Below are positions 54,224 through 64,000 of a stretch of 64,000 bases of DNA, piece after piece. Both the position numbers and the translations under genes were made by a program. The notes under the pieces were generated by a model, which worked only from the letters and a program-made list of their open reading frames with translations, was not told where the DNA came from and searched no databases. Position 1 is the first letter of the stretch, and each line of letters opens with the position of its first letter. Source of the DNA: Marthasterias glacialis (lineage: Eukaryota; Echinodermata; Asteroidea; Forcipulatida; Asteriidae); assembly GCA_911728455.2 (NCBI GenBank), contig OU452222.1, positions 25,596,923-25,660,922 on the forward strand, read 5' to 3'.

Positions 54224-55727
54224 ATGGCGGAATCACGATTACTTTATTTTGACGACCAGGACTACTACCTGAGGTCGTATCAGATGTTTCTGTCTCATTC
54301 AGACCTGTTCGAAAGGCAGGAAACTTGGACCAACACTGTGCTCAACGGCAAGATTGTTCCCCATCTCCCAAACCTGGACGAAGACGATGAACTCCGTGTC
54401 TTAGGAATAGGCAATGGATCGGGTATGCATGAATCAGTCTCTAATCATTCACCGCAATGTGTGACGGAAACAAAATTCAATTTTGTGCAACACTTGTTAA
54501 GTTTTCCAAGACCTTTCGATGATGTGAAGAATGTTAAAAAATATTTACGGCAAAACAACGGTTTCATAAACTCTTTAAGGTTTTGTTTTTGTACGAAGGT
54601 TGAAGTTTTGGGGAGCTCGGTAAGGATGACTTTGTTACAATCATCAGGAAGAAGTTATTAAATAAAGGAAAAGGTTTTCGTGCTACACGAACATCTAATT
54701 ATTATTATATGCGAATTTTTAATTTAATGCTGTTATTTTAAAGGGGAAATGGATTATCCAATTTTGACTGCACTGCTGAAGAAATACCCGACCATCACCA
54801 ACCGTGTAGTTGAACCTGCAGAAGATCAAATTATCAAGTATAAAGCATTGGCTCAATCAAAGACTCACGAACTACAAGGTGTAAAGTTTGAATGGCGGCA
54901 GCAAACCCTGGAGCAATACCGAGATACTGGAGGGGATGGAACCAAGTTTCATTTCATCAGCTCAATAAATTCCATGTACTTCATTGAGGACGTAGCCAGT
55001 TCTTTGACGTATCTGTATGACCTTCTGGAACCTGGTGGCAAATTGCTTGTCATCATCGTCTCAGGTAAATATACCCAAGAAGTTGAGCTAATGTCACTGG
55101 GTTTTCGCAGAAGAAAAATATGGTTGCATTTGGTAGACTTTTCCAGTCCCTCTGAGCCAGTTGATGTTGCGCCATCTACCGGCGACTGATACAAAAACTA
55201 GCGTGGCCATTCAAGACTATGTGTCATTATTGCAAAATAACTTAACAAAGTGATTGAAATTTAACAAAAAAGGTTGGTGGAATAATTTACAAGCAAGTTA
55301 TACGTAAACATCAAGTTAAACTAATACGAATTTATAATGGTCATTTTCGAAACCTTGACTTCTTCCAGACCACAGTGGCTTCTCGAAAATTTGGAGCCAC
55401 CTTCCCGGTTTGTCAAAACAGAGTCTGCAGTATATCAGCGCAGCTGACATCCGCAGCCCGTTTGAATCCCGCAACATTCCCTACATCCAAAGTCACTTTA
55501 AGTCCCAAGTGGATATCACCGAATGCTTCGACGAGACATCTGAAGACGGGAATCTCTTGCTTGATTTCATCGTTCTGTTAAAGGAATTCAAGAAGACGGC
55601 AACAGCCTCCCAGTATAAGGAGGTAATGGAGTATTTGGGCAGCAGTGATTGCTCTAAGAAAGACGGCAGTCAAATCTTCCTGAACAATGAGAGCGATGCA
55701 ATCATCGTTACTAAGACGTCGGAGTGA
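54224..55727 (+). CDS. Histamine N-methyltransferase-like protein, copy 1 (complete)
   Basis: The three coding exons 54224-54422, 54744-55064 and 55369-55727 (TGA) give 292 residues, the same length as human HNMT as I recall it. The family transfers methyl from S-adenosylmethionine to a small amine; it is cytosolic. Visible landmarks are FLSHSDLFERQ near the N-terminus, RVLGIGNGSGE (SAM motif I, across the exon 1/2 join), RVVEPAEDQIIKYKAL (motif II), NSMYFIEDVASSLTYLYDLL then PGGKLLVIIVSG, and LNNESDAIIVT at the end. A non-coding 5' exon probably ends at 53975, with an acceptor at 54179. The glutamate I associate with histamine binding in the human enzyme (E28) is a leucine here by simple alignment, so the substrate may not be histamine. 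No signal or membrane segment is seen. Confidence 0.9.
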
Positions 55728-55903
55728 GTTTCGGTGTTGACGCTTATAATCAAGTTTTCTTGAAATATTTTTCAGAATCAAAATACCCAGGCCCATTTTT
55801 ATTAAACAGTTGATAAGCACTAAAGTCTTATTAATACCAATCAATTTACTTAATGTGTACTGTGCACTGCTCATAACTCATGCCATGAATTTTCGCTTTT
55901 TAA

Positions 55904-55909
55904 AATAAA
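55904..55909 (+). promoter_or_regulatory. Candidate polyadenylation signal AATAAA
   Basis: AATAAA lies about 177 bp after the stop codon of methyltransferase copy 1. A second one lies at about 55960. Usage is unproven. Confidence 0.45.
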
Positions 55910-55959
55910 CTATAGGCATTAGGGGTAAGAATTTTCAATGTTGAATTTTGAAAATGAAA

Positions 55960-58900
55960 TAAATCATGATACTTTTCACACATTAAAGAAAAGTTATTAC
56001 AAAATAAAGTACAGAGCATTTTGGTTGAACAAGCTGTTTATAACTTGAACCAAAGGATGCTGTTTTATGACTGACTGGTCAATAAAAATTAGCAAAAACT
56101 TCTTCTTTAATAGCACTTCACATAATTTGCAGGACAAAAATAAAGGCAGGGGAAGAAGTGGATAGGGTCTGGGGGCTGAGAATGGAAAGGGGAGGGAAAC
56201 AGTTCAGTATCAGCACTCTGACCATCCTCAGAAACGAAAGAGAGGGCCAGGCAAGGCCGGGGTCATAGTTCCTTACACCTGCTGCAAGGGAAGGCCAAAG
56301 TGGGAGGGGCTTTGGTTGTAGGACTACGATGTGAAAGAGTTTGTGTTATGTTGTATACATTACGACATGCGTTATAGACTTTATACACAGGCATTGTTGT
56401 GCATGACGTACTTGTTGCAATGGCGTCGTCAAAGACTGAGGGTATGCTATGTTGAACACTCTATTCTTACTTTCATGTACTTAAACCCCCCGAGGCACGT
56501 CGTCTTTTAAAGCCCATATTCACCTTTGGAAACACCGAAAAACATCATCAAATGTTCACAGATTTGCACATACTTACATGGTATAGAGACGATGATGGTA
56601 GAAAACTTCCTGTGAAATATTTCTGTCTGATGTGTTATCGTTTTCGAATAATTAGTGAAATAAGATCCACAAATGATTTTTCGTCTAATGAGACGAAAAC
56701 TCCGGCCGTTAGAATGAATACAAAAACGCTGAATGACTTTGTATTGTTTTCACGTAAAGGAAACAATGAAATGAGCTGAAACTTTCGCAGGTTGATTTTA
56801 TTAAATAACTCTTGATGCTCATAAGGTATGGAAGTATTTCCAGACACTTTACCAATAGTGTATAATGGCTTTAATTAATACAAAGGTATTTTGTGGAGAT
56901 TAGTGTAACCGACACGTGTATTACGTATGTGTTAAAGCTGTTTTATACAAATTTTCAAGCTAGTTTCAGACTAATACAACAGACTATACAGTATGTAGCA
57001 ACCCATGAGAAAATACTTACAATGTCCCAGGAAGTAATCCAGGCCCAATAAAACAAAACAAGAACACAGAGCCAGGCAGCTGGCCCCGCCTCAACCCCAA
57101 CGCCCACTTACCAGTAGTCAATCTTTGCCCAAACACATCAACTCTGAGGGTTTTTTTTATTGGTCGACACTGTCAAGCAACCCCCTGAGCATGGCTGATT
57201 GATCACAGATGTCAGGAGGCCAGCCCATGATTGATCACCAAAGGGTACCCTGGGAGAAGCATTTTTGTATACACAAACTGATGGCTTATGACTTTGGGGT
57301 CGGCTGGTTCTCATTGGTATCTGGCTCATAGTAAACTATCAGGCTAAAGGGTCTATGCTGTGTTGTTATTTGCCTGATGTAGGAATACAAAAAATATTCG
57401 ATTTTTTTAGCATTCAACGTAGAGTCATTAAAAACTTAACCACATGAAGCGGAGGGTTTTAAAGTGCAATGCATGTTCATGTAACTGATTAGATTATTAA
57501 TTTCTCATTGCGTAGAGGCGGTTTTTGATTTGTCCACGAATAAATTATGAATAAGGAAACTTCACCTACTTTAGAGTGTGATCTGTGGCGACTCAGCACT
57601 TTTTTTGATTAGAGGGCCGGCCTCTCTAACCAAACCTTACTACACATAATTTGTTGATACCTAGATAATAAGTAAATCATTTTATACTGAGTTTTAAAGC
57701 AAAACTTTACAAAATGTCAATGAAGAATTTTAACCAACTGGCATTTTGTAAACTTTTAGCAAACAAGATCTTGTATATGTTTGTTGTCCAGGTAATTTTC
57801 ATATGAACACAAGAACGTAGTCAATTTTCGAAATTATTTTTCGCTTTTATATAGATTGATTGAAGCTCCAGTGTTGTCCGGAGGGTGAGTGCAGAGCTTT
57901 TACCGCGACACACATTTAAAACGACTACGCAAGTGTACAACTGAACTGTACATTTCTCAAATTAGTACGCAACAGTATTGTAATGGAAGTGCATGAGTTG
58001 TAATAATTGTCTCGTGATGTCGCACGTGATACGTGAACGACGTAGTTGGTAAGGCGACCTGGTTGCACCAATAACAGGGTGCAAGGTTGCAGTTCGCGCC
58101 ACTAGAGGTCAGGTGCATATTAATTGTGTGCGCAATTTATAGTTTAGTTGGGCTGTTTTGCGCATAATCTTTAAAAAGTTATTTAAGTTTATGTAAGATG
58201 TTCTGCGCGCTGTTGGGCGTGCAAATTGCAGGCGAGAAAAACGAGATAAAAGCTGCTGTTTTGGGGTTGCATGCAGGGCAGAGGATTTGTTCCAACAGTT
58301 TTGCAAGAATTAGAGCTAAAGAGAGCAAGTGTAGAGCGGGACGTAAGTGTTTATCTTCTTTGAGAATTCAGACGGCATTTGTTGCATTTTTGGTTGTGCA
58401 AGCTTGATTGGAGTGGTGCAAGGGTTCGCCCGTATCACTCGTTGCTAGAATCTAGGCTACGTTATTGGGCTTTGCGCATGCAGGCGATCGTCGTGTTTAA
58501 CACAAGCCGGATACGATACTGCTGTGTAGTTGACGTCGCTGTGTGCGAGGTAGACAACTACGGGTTTTGTGTGAAGGCTGCATTGGCAGAGCGAGTTGTG
58601 CGGTTGTACCGGAACCAAGCTGTGTGCTCAAGGCCCAGGGGGCTAGTGCATAACTGTTGCACAGGGTTCTGAATGCGGGTTGCCGTTCACACAATTTTGA
58701 TTTAGCAGTAATTATTGTGAGTAATAAGTCTCGTTTCAAACTGCTGATAGGCTACATTGTTTTACCCAATTTCTTGAGTTGAAGGTGATTGAATAATTAA
58801 ATTGAGGTCAAGGTCACAGAAATTTGTGTCCGATCTGTGTGATTATTTTTAGTGATCTGTGTGTATTCTGACAGAGATGTTTACAATTAATTATAATCGG

Positions 58901-59650
58901 CGGTATACTTCCTCGGAAACGAATCTCGTCCCTCAGCCTTTAGTCCGCTTAGTGACTCTAACTTGAGGAAGGAGACAAGGATCAAGTTAATAATTATAGA
59001 CAGGGGCCGCTACAGTATCTTTATTTACTATTATTATTTATATTTTACACTGAGAGTGTGGTTGAACGTGGTATGCAAGTGGCTTTTGCCTCTACTCTCG
59101 CTATAATGTACACACAACCACATGATTAATAGCAGAAATAAAATCATATAATCACATTACTTTCCGTGTGTCCCAGTAGTCCATCCTCACATGTTGTTTT
59201 CTTGTTTATCTATTTGGTTGTAAGTTTTTGTTTGTTCTTTTGTACTTTGTGCAGTACTTTGTGGTCCAAGTATCGTCCTGGGCTTAAATGTTCCTCTCTT
59301 TGTTTTTTGCTCAATATGTTGCTATTTTGCTGAAGGTTGATATTACACACTCTACTTAAGAAAAATAAAATAAAGAACGAGAAATCCACCTCGTATAAGC
59401 ATTTACTTAAAAAGTCCTGATGGTGGGTGGGGGAAATATCGGAAGACAATGCGACATTAAACAACAAAAGTCGTGGATGAGCGGGTTAGTGAGTCTAGCT
59501 CCAGCTCAACTGCTGAATAATTGGAATGCATATTCAATTTTCGATCATGATACAGACCAATGAACAAAGCACCTAACCAAAATTGATTCTCTTAATCTAG
59601 CAGTGTAAAAGTACGAAGCGTATAGCTGCCAACTTAAAAAAAAAAAAATT
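55960..59650. other. Intergenic sequence between methyltransferase copies
   Basis: I see no supported gene. Short frames at 58198-58407 and 58379-58672 sit in a locally G/C-richer patch but lack family signatures and splice context. A weak tRNA-like stretch (GTAGTTGGTAAGGCGACCTG then GCAAGGTTGCAGTTCGCGCC, about 58038-58107) could be an old SINE head, but I do not call it. Confidence 0.5.
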
Positions 59651-59660
59651 TTTTACCCCC

Positions 59661-60912
59661 AATTAAGTCGTACGTACGAGATAATTATTGTTATTAATTT
59701 ATTTCTCTCCACAAATTCATTGAAAAACACAACAAAATGCACATTAGATGTGGAAATGGCTAGACTGAGGAGGAAAATAAAGAATGTTCCTATAATTAAT
59801 AATGATACCATAAAACATGAAGGAATGGCGTCCCTTGATGATGATGAGTAGGCTGGCAGGGAGTTTTCCCATGGATTTTCCCAACCTCATATGGAGAAAA
59901 AAGACTAATACAATATCACCAGCCTTGATGAAAAATGTTCGTATAAAAACAGCTCAACTGCAAGAATGATGTTCCATAAAATCACCTGGATGAATAAAGG
60001 AAGCTTGGATGGCGTTGATTTACTAAAGAAAAATCTGGAATTTAAAGCAGCATCTGGCAGGCAAGAAAAAACTCCCTGCCACCTTGAAGAGCGCCCTCTA
60101 ATAAGTCGTACGTATGAGATAATTGTATTGTATTGTATTTTATTTTATTCCAACCTGGAACAAACCCCGTAACCCTGGGGAGGGTAACAACAAAGAATAT
60201 ACAGTCAATAGTGTGAGTCGTGTTTGGGAAGAAAGGAATGTTAACATAGAACAAAATAGTTAACTAAGTCTGGTCATACAATGTGGTTTTCTTTTAACAC
60301 AGTAAATAAAAATATATACTTACCAACGCAATTAATAATAGCTTCATCAGAATGGTCCATCAAAAAATTAAATCTATCTTCTCTAGATAACAAATCAAAA
60401 CGATTATTTTCATCACGAATATTTTCTAACATAGTATTTCTAAGGTCATTATAAAGCGGGCAATCTAACAAGAAATGAATTTCATTCTCGACATCATGGC
60501 AGCAGAGTGTGGGCAGATTCTCTGGCTTGAATCTAAACCAATGTATCTTCCTATTTCAATAAGAAGCTTGTGTGAAGAGCATCGGAATCGGGCCAATGAG
60601 TGGCGATAAGAGGGTTTCCTAACACAATGTAAATACAACTCAAATTCAAAAGTATTCTTAAATGTACGATACGTCCTAAGCTTATTTTTGTGATTAGGAT
60701 TTATTCTAGAGTCGTTTTGTAATCTACTCAACGATAATAAGTCGTACGCACGAGATAGTAAGTTGTACGTACGAGATAATTAAGTCGCACGTAAAGATAA
60801 TTAAGTCATACATACGAGATAATTAAGTCGTACGTATGAGATAATTAGGTCGTACGTACGAGATAACTCAGTCGTACGTACGAAGTAATTAAGTCGCACG
60901 TACGAGATAATA
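59661..60912. repeat. AAGTCGTACGTACGAGATAATT minisatellite, interrupted by two insertions
   Basis: Units of about 22 bp (AATTAAGTCGTACGTACGAG) occur at 59661-59685, at 60101-60122 and as an eight-unit array at 60736-60912. The first two stand alone, split from the main array by unrelated DNA at about 59686-60100 and by a LINE fragment at 60123-60735. This suggests that both segments inserted into one older array. Confidence 0.8.
60123..60735 (-). mobile_element. LINE 3'-end fragment
   Basis: Read on the minus strand, it encodes the tail of a non-LTR polyprotein: KLRTYRTFKNTFEFELYLHC, RKPSYRHSLARFRCSSHKLL, ERICPH-like residues, then after a frameshift DVENEIHFLLDCPLYNDLRN and SREDRFNFLMDHSDEAI. 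The CP...ENEIHFLLDCPLY pattern is the zinc-knuckle-like C-terminus of many reverse-transcriptase elements. The 3' end is an (AATAC)n-type tail, seen on the plus strand as TTGTATTGTATTGTATTTTA. It is truncated at the 5' end and dead. Confidence 0.75.
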
Positions 60913-61039
60913 GTCTTGCTGCAGGACATTCTTTTTTTTCCGCGGTTGCTAGAGGGGGCTGTTTGTGCGCTTGACTGGCTTGACTCTGTTACAAGTTGAT
61001 GTTGGTTCAGTCGTCGGGTTTCACATTGAACCGTGATTG

Positions 61040-64000
61040 AAAAATATTGCAAAATGAGGTTTCTGCACACTTATTTTTTAGCCTGATTTCTAGATGAAAA
61101 ACAAGAATATATAAACGACAACTTCAATTTACTTTCCAGTGCTTTATTCCTTCCTTTGCTGGATAGCAACGGGCTCGTGACATAATTTAGACAACCGTAT
61201 TTTAACCACAAGGACTTAAAATATGATCATTTGACAACGTTCTACATGGTGGCGTAAAACACAATCAACAAATGTGCCATTAAGTGGTATTATTGGTGTC
61301 TTTTGCCCATTTTTGGTCAAAACATTCCGGGTGAAAACAATTCCGTTGAAAAAAAATAAACAACACAAAAATGTATAGATAGTTTGAACTCCTAAAAAAA
61401 ACTACAAAATACAACATCCTAGATGGCCGCCCGAAATGGCTGCCATACCAACATTTTCCCGCAATGCATTAAAACTATCACTTGACACCCTTTGGGTGAA
61501 CAGTGGAAATTCTGTTGAAAAGAACTAAGTCACTAGAAACGAGTACAAAAGTTTGACCCAAGGTGAAACAAACAGTTGCTATGGTAACAACTGACTCTTG
61601 ACAAAAATATTTCTCTTTAACCTTAGATAAATGTTTGAAAAATCAGATAATTTGTTGGGTGCAGCGTTTACAAAGTCCAGGTAAGGTTAAAGCTTTTCTT
61701 CCTAATTGGGTGCTCTGCAGTAGTTTTAGAACTTCGCTGCATTGTAATATTTCGCTTATCTATAAAGGTACAATAATTAAGGAATGCATGCATTGTTGCT
61801 TTTGTCATTAATTGATTGTTACACTGTGGAAATAAATAACAACTTGAAACCTCACCGATTGACCCCATTGTTGTGTTTTTGCTAGCAGACCGTGTTTCAG
61901 ACAGCAAGTAGTTGCCTAGGAGTCATAGAGGATAGACAACCGATATGGCGGAATCACGATTACAATATTTTAAAGATCAGGACTACTACCTGAGGTCGTT
62001 TCGGACTTTTCTGCCTCATTCAGACCTGTTCGAAAGGCAAGTAACTTGGAACAACACTGTGCTCAAGGACGAGATCGTTCCTCATCTCCCAAACTTGGAC
62101 GAAGACGATGAGCTCCGTGTCTTAGGAATAGGCAGTGGATCGGGTATGAGTCGGTCTCTAATCGTTTACTGAACTATCATATTTCACAAGTTGAACTGAA
62201 TATCAAAGCCATTGCAACTGTGACGGAGACTAAACTAAATTTTGGATAAGGTGCTACTTACAAATTTGGTGAATTACTAGGTATTGATGCATTTTTACAC
62301 CTTATAATTATTATAAAATAATTCAGTTGGAAACAAATCATTCTGTGCCTTTTTGTATATTTTTACATGATTTATTTAATTTAAAACTAATAGTCTTGAG
62401 GAATGTCCACAAAATAGGTAACTTGCAGACATGGCTGGATTCTACTTATGACATCACATGCATTACTTATTTATTCATGAGGAAGTTTCTCAATAGAAAA
62501 AACACATATACGTTATTCCTTTGGCGGACCCTGTCCAAGAACAATTGTCCACCGGAATAGGTCATTAATATATTACGTAACGACTATCGATTTTAAAGGA
62601 AATAAATCATATAAAAATATACAGGAAGGTGCAACATGATTTTTTCTAACTGAATTATTGTATAATTATAAGGTGTACAATAAAATCATCAATACTTAGT
62701 AATTTACCAAACCTATAAACTTCAGGTTTGAACCGGAGGACATGGTCAAATTGTGGTCATGTCTGTGCAACACTTGTTCAGTTTTCCATGGACTATCGAT
62801 GATGTGTAGATTGTAAAAAAAAAAAAAAAATTAAAAAAATGTTGTTCAGAGGTTTTTCAAATAATAAACTTTGATTTATTGTGTTTCAAGGCAAGATCAC
62901 ATCATAATGACAGAAAACAAAGGTTTCATCAACTCTTTCTGTTTTTATTTATGTGCGAAGTTTGAAGTTTTTTTAGAGCTTGGTAAGTTTTTTTATAATC
63001 ATCAGGAATAAGTTATTAAGGAAAGGAAAACTTTTTTGGGCTACATGAACATCTAATTGTATGCTAATTTTTAATTAAATGCTGTTATTTTAAAGGGGAA
63101 ATTGAGTATTCATTTTTAACTGCTCTGCTGAAAAAATACCCGACCATCACCAACCGTGTAGTTGAACCTGCAGAAGATCAAATTATCAAGTATAAAGCAT
63201 TGGCTCAATCAAAGACTCATGAACTACAAGGTGTAAAGTTTGAATGGCGGCAGCAAACCCTGGAGCAATACCGAGATACTGGAGGGGATGGAACCAAGTT
63301 TCATTTCATCATCTCAATACATTCCATGTACTTCATTGAGGACGTAGCCAGTTCTTTGACGTATCTGTATGACCTTCTGGAACCTGGTGGCAAATTGCTT
63401 GTCATCATCGCCTCAGGTAAATATACCCAAGAAGTTGAGCTAATGTCACTGGGTTTTCGCAGAAGAAAAAACAATTGTTGCATTTGGTAGACTTTCCCAG
63501 TCCCTCTGAGCCAGTTGATGTTGCGCCCTCTACCGGCGACTAATACAAAAACTAGCGTGGCCATTCAAGACTATGTGTCTTTGCAAAATAACAAAGTGAT
63601 TGACATTTTAAAGGAAATGTTGAAATTCACAAGTAAGTTTATAAAGTAAACATCCGATAAATAAGAACTAATAACACTTATTTACGAAACCTTGACTTCT
63701 TGCAGACCAAAGTGGCACCTCGAAACTTCGGAGACGCCTTCCCGGTTTGTTGAAACATAGTCAGCAATACATCGACTCAGCTGACATACGCAGCCCGTTT
63801 GAATCCCGCAACATTCCCTACATCCAAAGTCACCTTAACTCCCAAGTGGATATCACCGAATGCTTCGACGAGACATCTGAAGACGGGAATCTCATGCTTG
63901 ATTTCATCGTTCTATTAAAGGAATTCAAGAAGACGGCAACAGCCTCCCAGTATAAGGAGGTAATGGAGTATTTGGGCAGCAGTGATTGCTCTAAGAAAGA
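61040..64000 (+). repeat. Segmental duplication, copy 2 (methyltransferase locus, runs off window)
   Basis: It matches 53113-55727 through the upstream region, non-coding exon, coding exons and introns. Intron 1 is 952 bp here against 321 bp in copy 1; the extra sequence (about 62160-62780) is AT-rich without recognisable element ends. Confidence 0.9.
61945..64000 (+). CDS. Histamine N-methyltransferase-like protein, copy 2 (3' end beyond window)
   Basis: Exons 61945-62143, 63096-63416 and 63706 to the window end keep the splice sites and phases of copy 1. About 272 residues are visible. The start reads MAESRLQYFKDQDYYLRSFR, and SAM motif I is GIGSGSGE (copy 1 has GIGNGSGE). Exon 3 begins with DQSGTSKLRRRLPGLLKHSQ where copy 1 has DHSGFSKIWSHLPGLSKQSL. 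No premature stop is seen, so it is probably functional. The non-coding 5' exon ends at 61680 and the acceptor before the ATG is at 61900. Confidence 0.88.

Larger units (their letters stand above)
53113..55910 (+). repeat. Segmental duplication, copy 1 (methyltransferase locus)
   Basis: From about 53113 the sequence matches 61040 onward: AATGAGGTATCAGCACACTT against AATGAGGTTTCTGCACACTT, then AAGAATATATAAACGACAAC in both. Copy 1 has an extra stretch of about 200 bp (about 53405-53610) absent from copy 2, while copy 2 has a longer intron 1. Confidence 0.9.

Noticed and set aside
54423-54661. Continuation of the methyltransferase frame past exon 1
   Set aside because: A GTATGC donor at 54423 and the SAM-motif glutamate encoded at 54746 show that this is intron read-through.
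58198-58672. Two overlapping short frames in a G/C-richer patch
   Set aside because: No family signature, start context or splice sites; no second copy in the window supports them.

Overview
This is an AT-rich animal nuclear DNA window with short exons, long introns and many transposon remnants. I found no operons, ribosome-binding sites, tRNA clusters or viral genes. The gene families and the tRNA-derived SINEs ending in ATT repeats suggest a marine deuterostome, most likely an echinoderm. That assignment is an inference. I built the gene models by hand from splice sites, reading phase and recognisable family motifs.

From left to right: (1) 1-23.3 kb, minus strand: a large gene with about 33 exons found here. 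It encodes a membrane-anchored relative of PEP synthase and rifampicin phosphotransferase (pyruvate-phosphate dikinase N-terminal ATP-grasp fold). Its start is at 23254; its last exons, which should carry the swivelling phosphohistidine domain, lie beyond position 1. The introns hold several inverted-repeat elements and SINEs. (2) 23.3-25.9 kb: intergenic, with a degenerate tandem repeat. (3) 26.1-46.9 kb, minus strand: a complete 16-exon gene for a secreted protein of about 854 residues. It has a signal peptide, a Cys-rich module, two HYR domains and four fucolectin-type (FTP) domains. Every internal exon is phase 1-1. One intron carries a non-LTR retrotransposon with a clear target-site duplication. 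(4) 46.9-53.9 kb: a gene-poor divergent interval with SINEs, an internally deleted LINE with a 15-bp target-site duplication, a hairpin-rich block and an inverted-repeat element. (5) 53.1-64.0 kb, plus strand: a tandem pair of three-coding-exon histamine N-methyltransferase-like genes. The first is complete (292 residues); the second is cut by the right edge.

Nothing indicates that the three loci work together. One encodes a probable ATP-dependent phosphotransferase anchored in a membrane, one a secreted lectin-like multidomain protein, and one a pair of small-molecule methyltransferases. The most interesting items are the animal PEP-synthase-like enzyme, the HYR/FTP protein whose four lectin domains all lack the usual fucose-binding motif, the mosaic identity between the two methyltransferase copies, and a transposon end that overlaps a splice donor.
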